DNA from: Trileptium ribeirensis
Lineage: Eukaryota; Nematoda; Enoplea; Enoplida; Thoracostomopsidae
DNA length: 64,000 bases
Direction: 5' to 3'
Assembly: GCA_030248225.1 (NCBI GenBank)
Contig: JASANE010024735.1
Location: 35,764 to 99,763, forward strand
Below the pieces are notes generated by a model that did not search any database, was not told where the DNA came from, and saw only the letters and a program-made list of their open reading frames with translations. A program made the translations under genes and the position numbers. This document shows, piece after piece, positions 1 through 12,600 of this stretch; within the stretch, counting starts at the first letter, position 1; each line of letters opens with the position of its first letter.

Positions 1-765
1 TATAAACAGTAAATATTTATAATAGCCTGAAATATTAAAAACAGCGAAAAACAACCATTGCGAAATATTACGCCAGAAGATATTGATTGACAAAGTGTGG
101 GTAGTTACTTCTGAAACACCCTGTATATAAAGGTATAAAATACCTTTTATTCTTTCTCCCTTGCTGCTAAGATGAGACCAAACAACCCATGTTTACAAGC
201 CTAACTTTAAAATTCGTTGGATCTCATCAAGTACTTGTTTATTCCACGTGGCATAACAATTTATTGTTTTGATTCTCATCTTTTCGAGACACCACAGCTT
301 TACGGAATTTACGTTATAAAAATTAATTTAATATTTTCATGGGGTCTCAGCGGCAGTTGGGATATGGAGACTCGTGGCACTTAATATGATATACATGTCT
401 TTATGTCATGAAAGGATATAAACGTATGTAACTAAATGACACATAGAAACTAGTACCAAGGCGGTACTTTTTGAGGAAGTATTAAAACAGCGATTGGTTG
501 CACCTGACTTATCAACATTAGGTATTTCTAAGTGCTCATTTCGCAAAGGTTCCATAGTTCGCTGGATAAGTCATTATTTTACTTTGGACACAAAAGTCTA
601 ATATAGAGTTTGGCAACAATTCTTTAGCTATGATATCGGCTCCTTATTTTGCATGCACATGAATGCATTGTACGTTTACGGCATACGAAGATAAGTGGAA
701 AGCTTTAACTGTTCAATGTTCACAAAACACCTGTAGCCTTTTCTCTGAAAAATGGCACATGTCAC
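1..765. other. Gene-less stretch
   Basis: AT-rich sequence with frequent stops in all frames. No coding signal, RNA gene or repeat is recognised. Confidence 0.5.
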
Positions 766-945
766 CTTTAGAAGCCGGAGGTTATAACGTTAGAAAAGAG
801 AACAGCTTAGAGCGGGCAGCCCCCCCACCTTAGGCTTATGCTTAGTAGATGGTTCATATAGGGACCTTAGCTTAGGCTAAGAGTAAGGCTTAGGTTTAGT
901 ATAGCGAGAATGGAATAGCATGCGTTTCGCGTCCGCGCCTAAAGG
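766..945 (+). mobile_element. MITE-like element with TTAGGC-type hexamers, copy 1
   Basis: Ends are inverted: CCTTTAGAAGCCGGAGG at the left and CGTCCGCGCCTAAAGG at the right. The middle has a C-run (CCCCCCC) followed by repeated TTAGGC/TTAGGCTTA-like hexamers (ACCTTAGGCTTATGCTTAG). The same layout recurs near 15.6, 21.2, 33.8, 38.9 and 49.0 kb, so it is a dispersed non-autonomous family. There is no transposase. The DNA transposon superfamily is not identified and no clear target duplication is seen. Confidence 0.65.
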
Positions 946-1824
946 TTACATTGGCCCTGACAATCATGTTAATATCTGTTCAATGCGAAATATATTTTGT
1001 TCTAAAAAACTTATTACGTATATCTTCAGTGATTTTAAATACTTTATGTTCAGACAGACGTTGCTATATAACTTAATCATGGCTTACGGAACCCGGCCCC
1101 GTAGTTAGATAATGCTGAACTGGTAAACTTATTAAAGTGAGGTACGTACATTTAAAGTTCTGAGGCACCATATCCATGTCTACTTCTGAAAGTATATATG
1201 TTAATGTGAAACTTATCCATTAGCTTGTTTGGTTCTTTACCTTAATTTAGTATAAAGGTGTAATACTTTTGCAAAACAATGAATATAAGATAAAACGGAT
1301 TACAATTGTATTATAAATGAGTTGAGAACAATGAATTCTTATGACAGTGAACAAATGACTATCAATTTTAAGCATATCCACTCTTGCTGTCATTGAAGAT
1401 GGCAGAAAACGATTGTTTATTAAACTGCTAGAACTTCAATACCCCGGTATGTGGTTGGTTACTTATCATTTTGAGGTTAAGAGAACACCATTTTCCAGTA
1501 ATGCGGTGTAGAATATATTCAGTAGCAGTCAACATATATAGTTATACCCGGGTACCCGATACACTATTAGGGTACTGGGTAACTAGATATTGCACACTGA
1601 CACCCGACTCTGGATACTCGTGATTAGTTTTTACATAGTGTTATACACCACTGTAATTTTGTATAAACAGAGTAGCTGTGAGTGTTGTTATCTAGTGATA
1701 AATCACTCTTATAAATCGAATAATGCCTGAGATTTATTGATTATTCGGATCATTCTAAGTTTCATCCCCGCCCTATAACTGAGGGAGAAACTTGACACGG
1801 GGAAAATTTAAAGTTCAATTGTGA
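946..1824. other. Gene-less stretch
   Basis: No coding sequence recognised. Around 1544-1600 there are short repeats of the type ACCCG/GGGTA (TACCCGGGTACCCGATAC...GGGTACTGGGTA) that may be a remnant of a subterminal repeat array of an hAT-like element, but ends cannot be defined. Confidence 0.4.
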
Positions 1825-1925
1825 ACCCAGGCTAAGCTTAAGCTTGGTCTTAGGATCAGGCTTACACTTGGGTTTAGGCGTACACCAAGGGTCGGGCTAA
1901 CCCTTAGCCTTAGTCTGAGAGAGAC
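1825..1925. repeat. Degenerate TTAGGC/TAAGCC hexamer patch
   Basis: Short tract of GCTTAAGCTTGG, TCTTAGGATCAGGCTTA and similar decayed hexamers. It lacks the inverted ends seen in the complete elements, so it is probably a fragment of that family. Confidence 0.5.
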
Positions 1926-2750
1926 AAAACGTTAATTGATTATTCTAGGGAAAATCTTGACATCATCCAATTATTATACTTCGAAACAGATTTCAGGGCA
2001 GCGTCTTAGTATTTATTTGGATAGTTTTGACGACAGTATATATCGAATACAGTTTGGATATTGCCCAGTGCTCATAAAAAACTTGTATGTCTTGTTCTTT
2101 TCTTCACCTTCATTATTGTGCCAGCTATTTGCAAATTAATGGCTGTAATTACGTGGAAATAGAACGAAGCCACAAGAGATCTTTAGTAGAAGAAAACTTC
2201 GAGCAGGGTAATAAAAATTTGTATGATCGAAAGATGGCCAACCAGTTTATTTGACAAATTGCTGGAAGAATATGAAAATTGCTTGAAAATACTTTCGAAT
2301 CAGAACTTCTAGTATGTCTATACAGGCAATGGATAAACTTTAATATAAGATGTCGTAACAGTGTGATTGTGAATATATTTATAAACTAGTTCGATGATGG
2401 AATTATTTATGGAATTCTCTTTCTTAAAGGTTGACAGTTTTTTAATTTTGCATCTTTAAAAGATAGTTTTGCGCGACTAAAGTTTAAGAGTGCACACAAT
2501 ATCTGTCCTGCTTTAAAATCATGAACTGAAGCAACGTTTTCACTGCTCAACCATGGCTAGTCTCAGTATAGATTAATGCAGTTATATAATGGATGTTATA
2601 AGAATTCCACGGCTTGCTATCGAACATTTGTCATTGAAAATGAGTTTATAATATTTATCTTTTAACTTATAATTTATAACTTTTCCTAGAAAGCTGATGA
2701 AATATATAAATATTATGTTGTTTTTGAAATAGACATCGTGGCGAAGAGTC
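1926..2750. other. Gene-less stretch
   Basis: AT-rich, no recognisable coding sequence or repeat. The open frame at 1936-2139 has no family resemblance and no splice-site support. Confidence 0.4.
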
Positions 2751-2754
2751 ATGA

Positions 2755-3790
2755 AAGGGCGAGCCTTCATCGCCGTGTTTCCGCATATGTCCTAGTAAAC
2801 CGATTCTGGCTGCGACGACAAAGGCGCTAGTGGGCGCTGAAGGCTGCTGGAGGTCGACGGCGAGTCCCCTCCTCGTCGAGCAGTTCGTTTAGTGCGCTGC
2901 ATGTTCTCGGCGGGATTTATCGACAGCTAATGCACCTTGGTACGTAGTTTTCTTCATTCAGTGCGGTTTGTGGCAATTTCTTCCTAGGGTGTCTGAGTCG
3001 ATGTAGAAAGAAGAGGTGATATTTACACAAAGGTTGTACTTGTAGCGCATCTTTTGGCCATAGATGGATCGTTTCAATCCTTCGCGTTGTTCATAAAACA
3101 TTTGCCTTCGAAATTGCTTATCCTCCATGCGCACTATGTGGCCGCACCCCCGTAGTTGGTGTTTCATAATCATCTCTTCAGTGCTGCTGATTTTGCTTGT
3201 TCTAAAACGCTTTTGTTCGTCCGGCGACCCTACCGCCTGATATCGGGTATCCCATATCGCCTGATATAAAAATTCATCGTTAGTGGAAGGCCACGAGTTA
3301 TTTGACGTGCTATCTGGATACCGTCCAAGTTTCTGCTCAATAACTCAATGTCGGAATGACTGTAGCGTCGTAGACGTCAATCTTGGTGTCGTTATTCAGG
3401 TCCTGGTTACCCAACACACGTTTCTATAGTTTAGCGAGTGATGCGTTGGCTGTTTGGAAACGATGTTGAATTTCTGTGACCAAGTTGACATCTTTTGACA
3501 GAAAGCTGCTCAAGTATAGAAAACGATCGGTAACTTAAAGCGTGTGACCGCCGATCTTGATCACCGGGTCATTCATTCTAGGACGTTATAGGTGTAGCTT
3601 GTGCGATCAGTTTCATTTTAGTGCGGTCAACAGAGAAACCAAATTGTTGATTATGCATGAGCAAATACTTAGACGATATGCTGTAAATCTCGATTCTTGT
3701 AGGCGCAAACTACTGAGTCGGCCACATACTGCACTTCGACAATGGCGATTCTGGAAACTTTCGTTTTGCCTGTAGTCAGCGCAAGTTGAG
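2755..3790 (-). pseudogene. Decayed LINE, C-terminal reverse-transcriptase part and tail
   Basis: Read on the minus strand from about 3790 down to 2755. The first part, broken by stops, gives IKIGGHTL-VTDRFLYL, then SKDVNLVTEIQHRFQTANAS and KIDVYDATVIPTLSY-AETW. This is the thumb/connection region of a LINE reverse transcriptase. Next comes STEEMIMKHQLRGCGHIVRM (about 3110-3190), the usual motif downstream of it. The end reads ARIGLLGHMRKH, a C2H2-finger-like tail found at the C terminus of some LINE ORFs. Frameshifts and stops show it is dead. It lacks the catalytic FADD part. Clade is RTE-like or L2-like and not settled. Confidence 0.72.
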
Positions 3791-3821
3791 TGGTCGACCT
3801 TTAGTTCGGTAAGAAATATGC

Positions 3822-3925
3822 ACTATAATATGTAATATAATATAATATGTAATATAATAAATATAATAAATAATAAATAAAAATAAATATAATAAATAAT
3901 ATAATATAATATGCAATATGAAATA
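3822..3925. repeat. TAATA microsatellite
   Basis: Imperfect run of TATAATA, AATAATA and AATAAATA units over about 100 bp, pure A/T except for rare G or C. Confidence 0.85.
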
Positions 3926-4280
3926 TATTAAAAATACGGAGAATTTCATAAAAAGGGCGCTTTGATATGAAAATTGAAACCTAAGCTACAGACTGAATTT
4001 TCAATTTTTAAGAATCCATAACCTGGTTGGCAGCAATCATATTAAAATCTAACGGGTTAAGGAGGTTTTAGAACCGAGTTCAGTTGAGTTAATTGAATCA
4101 GGGTTTTAAAAGTTTAATTGAAGGGTTGCTCCTTGAGCTTAGAGCCTCGTTTCGTGCAATCAGTGGACCAGAACATTCGCGTAATTACTAATGTGTTCAA
4201 TCGGTGCATTGTTGTAAATCCTGTTTAACTGTAAGCGTTGAATTTCATGTATTATGAATTATATATGTGTGAGAGTGTGT
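3926..4280. other. Gene-less stretch
   Basis: No coding signal. A GGGTTGCTCCTTG at about 4123-4135 looks like the reverse of the CAGGGAGCAACC terminus at 4281, possibly the end of another copy. Confidence 0.35.
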
Positions 4281-4385
4281 CAGGGAGCAACCGGAATTCC
4301 AGTTCCGGTGCCAGCGAAAATCGTGTTCCGGTTGCGGTTCCGGCAAAAGGCAATACCCATACCGGAACCGGAATTACGGTTTAAA
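4281..4385 (+). mobile_element. Possible hAT terminus with CCGGAA/TTCCGG subterminal repeats
   Basis: Begins CAGGGAGCAACCGG and continues with many inverted and direct copies of CCGGAA, TTCCGG and CCGGTT. CAGGG ends with dense short subterminal repeats are typical of hAT elements. The partner end and a target duplication were not found, so this may be a solo end. Confidence 0.4.
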
Positions 4386-6241
4386 AATTTTTTTTAAAAT
4401 TGTCCTCTTTTTTCGCTTCATCTGTTTTATCAGATGATCCGTTATATATACACAATGATCAAGTTCCAACACAGCTAAACAAAAGAAAAGAATAGATCAG
4501 CAAATTTCCCTATGACACGTAAGTAGTACACAATTTCAATAAGAATTTTTCATTTTCACCCGACAGGAGTTTGTTAACAAAACAAGGCTAGGTCGATGCT
4601 TTCCGAATTTTTGCAAATTTGTACCTGTTTTCCTTATTATTTTAGCACCTTATTTTCGCTAAATTTTAAGGCCCCGTAGGAGAGAATTTCCAAGCTACCT
4701 TCCAGTTAGAGGGTGGCATTTCGCGGAAAGGTGCCGGGTCACACGCGTGGGATAGTTCACCCTAAACCCGACCGTACGAGCATTTATTGTAAAAGCCAAA
4801 AGCTAAAATATCGAAATGAAAAGTAAAAAGTATATTATGTCATATATATGCGATAGGTAGCAGCATATCCAAACTCAAAATGTCAAAAGATTAAACGAAA
4901 TCATAAACAAAATTTCGCAGCGTTGGATGAGGCCGTGCAGTTTACCCATAGTCTCGCATTGCTGGTTTGCCGCCGTTGTGAATGCATATTAGGTGATAAC
5001 ATTTGAGACAAAATTTAAACCATGAGACATTTGTCTTTGATACATATATATGTTAAAATGCTGTTATATGGGGCCCCTGATGCAGTATTGCCAGTACCGC
5101 TCAAGGTGCAGTGCACAGTTAAGACATACCCGACAATAAAATCAGCCAGTCGGCTGTCACAATAAACACCATCAGTAATTATAGCACGTGTATAATTGTG
5201 TTAAAATGAATTGCATAACAAAATGTTCACGAACAAAGCACGTCCGTTCTTGTTGTTCAGTAATTCCTACGGTCATAATACCCCGGTCACACTTCCTACC
5301 ATAGTCATTGGTTAAGTACTACCAAAAGATTGCGTTCTATATAAACGTGATCTTTGTCCCCGGTGTAAGTGTACATCGTACGGAAATTGCGACTGTAATT
5401 CGTAAAATTCTGCCCGAGAGTGACGCCTACTTATTGCTATTTTCGAAAATATAAAGGCAAAATCGTGATTTGAGTTTTGATAACGCCAAATGACTTGTCA
5501 AAAGAACAAACATATGTACTTACTAAAAAGTTTGAGAGTGTGAACACGCCTTTAAACAAAGAACACGTAAGCATTCCTGACATGCTCGGAATGTAGTCTC
5601 ACACATGTTCGCGAAACGTTTTAAAAATATTGGTAATCCAACGTTCTCAACGCAGTTTTGTTGTCCCAAATTGCAAGAAGCTACATCGATTAAAATGTTA
5701 ATTTATTATTAATGGTTTATTTATGTTAATCGATTAATATTACCATGTTTAAATTGATTAATGATGTCTTATCAATCAAAACCCGTGCAAACTACTGAAC
5801 TGCCTAGACTAGGACTTGGTACTTGGTTTCTAAACACCACAAAGCATAACGGATAACAAAGCACATATAATCCAGCATTAAGCAGAAAAATAAGTTAACG
5901 CAATGTACGCTGTTCGTTTTGGTAATACCTGTCAATATAACGGCAGAAATCCAATGTTTTCAGCTGTATCTTCTCTTACGCTTATTCCTTAAGCATTAGA
6001 AGTCACCAGATAGATATGGTCGCTATACGCTTCGTTCTAAAATGTAAGCTGTTTTCCATGCTGCTTCACATATTAAGTATTTGTTGGTACACTGTATATA
6101 ACAAGAATGCAGCTTACCACTGTGGTTTTACACGTAAACTCTGTAGTGGATGATTTCAATTTTGTACATAATCAGCACAGAAATATTTAGCTTTTGACAA
6201 AATATCACGTAAAAAATTTTGCAAAATTAATCTTGGAAAAG
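4386..6241. other. Gene-less stretch with one dispersed repeat
   Basis: No gene is recognised. Around 5457-5530, AAAATCGTGATTTG followed by TGACTTGTCAAAAGAACA resembles a segment near 25.50-25.56 kb (AAAATCGCGATTTG, TGACTTGACAAAAGAACA), so a dispersed repeat of unknown type lies here. Confidence 0.45.
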
Positions 6242-6373
6242 TCTGCCGGCCTGGATACCAGCCGGAGAAGTTGCCAACCGGTGTTTTTTCCAAAAGTTTT
6301 ACCGACCGGCCGTTTGACCCACCAGCAACTATTGCGGCCGGCCGGAAAAATCCAGCCGGTGCCCAACACTAGT
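6242..6373. mobile_element. CCGGC-rich hAT-like terminus
   Basis: Dense GCCGG, CCGGC and ACCGG repeats end in GCCGGTGCCCAACACTAG. Its reverse complement, CTAGTGTTGGGCACCGGC, resembles the CAGTGTTGGGC-type ends of many hAT elements. The left boundary is vague and no 8-bp duplication is evident. Confidence 0.45.
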
Positions 6374-6429
6374 CGTATGTAAGTTCAAACGTATGTAGAA
6401 AGTCTCTTTCTAAATTTGTGTACCATTAG

Positions 6430-6725
6430 TGCATACATGCTGACGCTCCGAGGTATCAGGAGATAGCCGGGGTCGAGGGAGTGAGGAAATTGACAAAAAA
6501 GTTAGCGATCTTCCCCTCCCCGTCGCATTCTCATTTTTGCCAATATCAACCCAATATTTGATAAGTCTCCCCATTTTGCAGCGCGCATGGGAGTGGTGCC
6601 GAGCCTCAGGAAACTAGAGTGGTACCATAAGGAGGGCAGACCAGAGCCTCGGGGAGTGGGGGCAAGACTCATAGAGGGGGTAGACTATGGCCTCGCAGGG
6701 GGCCGAGACGTGAGGGAGTGTAATA
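6430..6725. repeat. G-rich dispersed repeat, copy 1
   Basis: GGGG-rich margins (GAGCCTCGGGGAGTGGGGGC, GGCCTCGCAGGGGGCC) around a pyrimidine/T-rich core with TTTTTGCCAAT. The same arrangement is seen near 12.3, 15.1, 16.0, 43.1, 45.4 and 56.5 kb. Confidence 0.55.
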
Positions 6726-7189
6726 ATATATATTTATGTTTTACTTAGCATCTCAGTTTTAACCATTAGCCAATACCGAACACAAAAATTATTGTTCTAC
6801 AACGTAACGATATCATTAGCAGTGTGCTATGAGGTTTTTATTCACTATTTTACATTATGAAACATCACCATGAACAGACGTGCAGTATGTATACAAACCG
6901 TTGTCCATGACCATATTTTCATATTCGCTGCTGGTTGTTGTTATTCTATTTGTAAAAGCAAAGCGACTGTAACAACAGAACGTGATGACTTATGTTGTTG
7001 TATACAAGCGGGTATCAGTACGCGATGGTTTTGGGACAAATTAATAATAATTCCTAGGAACACTGGCGCGTTACTATAATAGCAACACGATATTATTGAA
7101 ATCGTTCCACCATGCCAGCATCGTGGCAAAGCTAAGCTGCTTGCTACTGCTGTATCTGTCTGCATTAACGAGCATTTGCGCTTCGACAA

Positions 7190-7247
7190 GAGGCGAAGAA
7201 TAGAGAGACAGCGAGAGAGAAAGAGAGAAAGCGAGAGCGGGAGAGGG
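7190..7247. repeat. GA-rich purine tract
   Basis: Imperfect GAGAGA/AGCGAG tract on the + strand. Confidence 0.8.
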
Positions 7248-7429
7248 TATGTACCCGGCTTGTCACTTGTATATGCCAACATGCAGCTCCACTGCAGTAT
7301 CAACTTGAAAGAAGCATTGTCATAGGAATATTCAAAACGGAGAGCATGTTATCAGGCATAGCTGTAGCTGGTCCTCTCACGGCTCATCTCCTCCGTGAGC
7401 GAAGGTTTTCGCGTAGCGAGCGGAGCTTT

Positions 7430-7620
7430 CGCGTACATCTCGGTCATAGGCGCAGATCCTGGGGCGGGGATGAGGGGATACTTCCCTCCAAAACATCTCA
7501 TAATCTGGGACCAAAATACCTCAGAATGGATACCCAAAGGTCAAAAATCGTAGGTTAAATATTCTCCCAAACAATTCGAGTCCCCCGACTTTTTCTGATC
7601 CCCCAAACTCTATAAAGAAT
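7430..7620. repeat. Dispersed repeat shared with 28.75-28.92 kb
   Basis: Both copies have a GGGG-rich start, an internal GGTTAAATATTC(TC/CT)CC motif and C-rich stretches (TCCCCC or TTCCCC) further on. Strongly diverged; type unknown. Confidence 0.45.
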
Positions 7621-10002
7621 CTGCTCCACTAGTCTCGGTTGGCATAAGCTACAACAAGAGTGTTCGTCTACTTATTTGGTCGATTGTATAGCTAACGGCA
7701 ATGTAGTTGAATTATTGATGGCGTATAGACAACAAATCCAAACACGCGCGTAGATAAATGTATGGTTACTGTTGAAGCTTCAGGCGCATTATATTATTAT
7801 ATAGATAAATATATCGATACAGATTGAGCTTTATTACTACTATATATTACTAATAGAAACGCAAAAATATAACTTTTATGCCATCAATTTGCTTTGCTTG
7901 CTTCAAATGCCAATGCATATGTACGTATTGTATCACGTATGTGGCTTGCTACAGTGACACCCGCGCCACTAAAACTGAACGCTCTAAAAGCATGTCTTCT
8001 CTAAACTCATTATCCACTTGGTGCTTGATGGTTGCTAACATTTGACATAAATGTATAATACTAGTTAGTTTTTCGGGTTGTCGACTGAGCTGCTGTGTGA
8101 CCTCGTCTTATTTGCTGAAAAAATCGATTGACTTGTTATAAATTTAGAATCGTACCAAAACGCTTTTCCTTTGTGAATTGTTTATTGGCTTAAAACCAGG
8201 TAACATGCTGTGAGCATGTAATGTACATAAATTCTTCTAAAGCGCACTAGCTACAAGCTAAAAGTGGTTTACTTATTAATCTGACTGTTTCAATCGACTA
8301 ATGGTAGAAAATTTGTTCTTGTATTGTAAGCTTAGCTGGTGCAGCTCCTCTGTCGGTTTGCAATTTCCATATATATAAACGAAATATATATACCATATAT
8401 ATATGTATGGTACCTGTGAAAACACCGGCTGTGTAATTTAACATTTCTCGCCCTGCGTCATTTTTGTAATTGCGCGTTTCAGGAATGAGGCTATTAAGAT
8501 TTTTGAAAGTACGCCACTCCGGCTTTTGTTTTCATATGATCATCATTGCTGCTCATATATTTATATGAGTTATCAATCTAAGAATAATTTATTAAAACTC
8601 TTCTTAGCAACAATTCACTTGCTGCGAATTTTCAGGAGTGATTGTTTTTCAATGAAAATACCACGAAAGGCGAGAAAGTAGATTCACGATTATTTTGCTT
8701 CTAACTCGGCATGCGCTTTTGCGTAAATTCTACGTAATAAGCTTCACATATCAAGCTATTAGAAGCGCATGTCCTACGGAATAGAGCATACACTCCCAAA
8801 AATTGGATTACCTTACGGTCAAAATCCCAAGATAAAGTACAACATGTTTTGTACGTATTCTTCTAATAATGTTTTATGTTTCCTTACTATAATGTCATGT
8901 GCTTATCAGTATTATATTCCTTTTGCCATGAGACACATTCAGCGTAACTTTTATAACATGCGGTTAAACTGAATCCGATTTTTGCCTTCCCTCAAAACTC
9001 AGAAGCAATCTATATTACTGAAAGCTAACATTAGCCAATAAACAATTTTGAAATGCCTTAGATTTGAGAAAAAGGCACATTTTAAGAGGAAGCTGCTCGT
9101 TTCAACTTCTTACATATAGTTTTGCATCACAAAAAATTTCCGCCTATATCAGCATACAACGCTCGTTGCTTGATCTGTTTAGATGGATGAAATAGAATGT
9201 TTTATCCGAAACAAGTTACACTGATTTATTATTTGCTCATGTTTCAAAAATGCAGAAAGTGGTGACAAAAATAGTATTTTGAACGAAGGTTCAAAAGTTT
9301 GAAACATTATAATAAAATTAATATCAGTCGAATCATTGATGTTACTTGATAATAAAAATCAAATTATCGTTGTTGTTGAACAGTACATTTTGTAGTGACG
9401 TATCTTTCAGCAAGACATAAAATTAACGAAAATGGAAATAAGATACAGTAATATTTGTGTAAACCAACATTTAGCAATTTATGCAACTAGTAAAAATAAA
9501 GCAGCGGTAGCGACATCTAGGATATAGATATAATGGCTGAGTTAAGCAGTTATATGCAAGTAGCATATAAGTTATATGCATGTTGAGATTGTAGCGTTTT
9601 CAGTTTACCAAGCCTAAGGACTTTATTTGACCTTTACATAAAGCCATTATCTATATGCCTTGACAATACAATTTTATATGACATCTTCGTCGAAATAGCT
9701 TGCAGTCTGCTATTCGTGCACTCATAACACAATGTCGGGGCTGCTCACCACTTCCTAAAGGCTGTTCTTAGTTTAAGGACATAACCATACGTGGTTATAG
9801 GGTGTAAGAGGTTACGCCCAGAAGCTGGACACGCGACCTCGGCGCGAAGCGCCGACCCTCTCCTTCTCCACTCCCGCCCCCCCCAAAAAATAATATACCG
9901 CTACAAACTGAATCTTCGTACCTAGCCATACAATAAAATGTCATTATATTATTCGGCACAAGATTACAATACATATGCAGAAACAAGCAGAACTTCTTTT
10001 AA
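7621..10002. other. Gene-less stretch
   Basis: No coding sequence recognised. Small items only: a palindromic (AT)n patch at 8368-8413, and a C-run at 9874-9884 in a GC-richer patch at 9790-9885 that resembles transposon debris but has no identified partner. Confidence 0.4.
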
Positions 10003-10185
10003 ACCATCGCCGTCGCAAACTTCAGGTTGAACATATCCAGAAGAGTGAAAGGCACAACTAGGTGACTATATCTTTGCAGCAAAATAGCGTAACAGGTTAT
10101 GCTTCTTTTCCATAAAGATGTGGATCTGGTATAAAAATTGCGTATTCTCAAATTTAGTGCAGTAAAGGCCCAACGGTAGGCGTGA
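10003..10185 (+). repeat. Dispersed repeat, copy A
   Basis: Shares a series of motifs (GGCACAACTAGGTG, TATCTTTGCAGCAAAATAG, GGTTATGCTTCTTTTC, ATAAAGATGTGGAT, TTGCGTATT) with 32.95-33.11 kb and, reversed, with 27.03-27.18 kb. Not coding. Confidence 0.65.
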
Positions 10186-12235
10186 ATACAAATTACTCGC
10201 TGCTTTCAGCAGCGACAATTTCATTACATATAAAAATATTTGGCTAAAATTTATGTAACGCTTTGTGTCTTTTCCAAAAGAATTCTTCATTTAAATAAAA
10301 GTTGATATTCTAAAATGTTAGAGAATAATAATTGACGCATGTATTTCTGTCCCGGAATCATTATATGATACGAAGCAATGCATTATCTCAGTTAGCAGTG
10401 AACCGCATGTGAACTCCGTTAACCGGTGCCGTTTGCGCACATCGTTGAGTATCCATCCGAGCAAAAGCTAAGAAAATTGTGTGATGTGACACCAAATATA
10501 TATAGATCAATAATTCTTGGAATAAGACGTATGATGTAGCAGTATGGATGTACGCGATGCGAATTTTCAAATCTTTTGTTGGTTCAATGTACATAGTTGA
10601 ACTCAGCAAACGCTGGCCATTACTTTTTCCTGAGATTTTGTCAATATTAAAGTTGCCTAATTATAGGAATCCAAGTTACAACCATGCATATTTGTGAAAT
10701 ATCAGATATTTTTTATTATTTTAAGCTATGCGAAATATTTTTGATACATATAATGAAATTGTCGATGCTGAAAACCCCGAGTGATTTCCGTATGTTACTT
10801 TATTATTTCTATCTCCTGATTATTTAGAACGTGAATATATTCATTCCGCTTAGATGATGCATAAAATTTTAAAACTTAATATTTAAATATATAAATTTAA
10901 TTAAAACTTTTAACAGGCTATTCGAAAGTGGGAGGGAGCAACTCAAAATAGGGTTTAAATTGCGGCCACCATAAGGGAAAAATTCTATTTTGGACGATTT
11001 TTGCAGAAAAGTGGGAGGCTCCCCCTTGCTGCGAAACTGCCTTTTCATAAATACCAGTTCGGCTAGTAATGAATTACCGAAAATTGAACGTATCGTGATC
11101 GTACGTGAAAATAAGGTAGATTTTATTTTGTTCCTGACGAAGTTAGTCATTTCCCCGATGATATTCAGCAAAAGGTTTCGATAGAAATGACCTGAATTTG
11201 ACTGAACAAATCAAAATTCGCGAACAATGCGTAAATCTACGGTCATTCCAAAAATAAACCAATTAGTTACAGTGAATCGTTTTTAGCTTGACTGGCAAAG
11301 TCGTAGGCGATGAAATATTTGGTTAATAGTGTTTATTAGCCCATATAGGGAACTACGACATGTTAAAAATCGCCACCCTCTGAGTGGGAACTTTGATCTT
11401 ACTGAGATAGCAGTGTAGTTCCATTTCAATTGCCATTATTTTCAGTTGCCTTTAATGCTGTGCGCAGATGTATACATAAGAAAATGCTCAAAAGAGGTTC
11501 CTTCAAAAGAATACCAAATATAATCAAATATAGTTTTTAGCGTTGAGATTATAGAGCGGACAATACATGAACTTTTTACAGTACTATTAAGTTGTTCTAA
11601 ACGTGTGTCCCATTGCGCACTTAGCACAGTTATGCAAAGACAGATTAATTCTGCGAAGTTTTCTGACTTGCAGTCACTCTTATTGAACGTCGGTCTTTAT
11701 TAATTAGCATCATGCCTCAGCATCATATTTGTAAAATATTGTTTCGCAGCTCTGCATTAGTGTGAGCACTATTTTGTACTTCTCTCAGAGGACATGGAAG
11801 GTTTTGTTGCTTCCGTCGTGTTGTGACATTGATATCAAGATTGGGCCAATTTATTAAGACACTTCACAAACTATTTTTCTGACCAGCTTATAAAACTAAA
11901 TCTGTTGAGAAAGGCCGTTACCAGATTAATTGGCTGTGCGGAAGGATAGATTTATAAGCTCATAGAAATACGCAAGTCAATGTGAAAATGCTACGTTTCC
12001 ACTTTTGGGTTTCTGTCAGGTAATGTCTATGTAACGCAGATTCGGCTATATATTGGTTTGTTCGCTGTTTCTTTTAAATACTAAACTTTTATATATATGT
12101 CCATATGCTCTTTTATGTTGCAGGCAAGAGTAAACGTCACTTTAATGCTAATACGCATTAACTTTGATTAAAGTTGTGACAGATGATACATGAAATAATG
12201 TAACCAATAAAACATACATGCTCCAAATCCGAGAT
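10186..12235. other. Gene-less stretch
   Basis: Nothing supportable. The overlapping open frames on both strands at 10869-11184 lie in the same DNA, have no family features and are treated as chance. Confidence 0.4.
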
Positions 12236-12600
12236 CCTAAGTGGGTATAGGCGGTGGTTCGGGGAGGGGGCTTGTCAGCGGGATAAATTTTCGGAAATTG
12301 TCGAAGTTTTTTGAACTTAATTTTTTAATTTTTGTCGATTATTCTCCAATTTTTGCCTATTTTTCCTCAATTTTAGCCCATTTAACCATTTAACCCCGAT
12401 TTGTGATTATTTCATCTAATTTTTACCTATTTTCTCTCCATTATTGATAAAATTAATTTTTCGAGCGCGGGGTCAGGGAGTGGGGTGTGTAAAGTTTCAG
12501 TACAAAGTGGGAATCATGCTACGTCTGAGGGGGAAGGGGAGTTAACGGCGCTCCGAAGGGGTCTGAGTCTAAGGAATGATAATCCCCCATCCCCTATGAG
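12236..12600. repeat. G-rich dispersed repeat, copy 2
   Basis: A GGGGAGGGGG margin, a long T-rich core with repeated AATTTTTGCC / AATTTTAGCC-like phrases, then GCGCGGGGTCAGGGAGTGGGG and GGGGGAAGGGG. Same family as at 6.4 and 43.0 kb. Confidence 0.6.

Noticed and set aside
6941..7303. 120-codon minus-strand open frame, and a signal-peptide-like reading on the plus strand at about 7130-7190
   Set aside because: The minus frame is open because of the low-complexity GA tract. The plus reading has no ATG in frame and runs into a stop without a donor.
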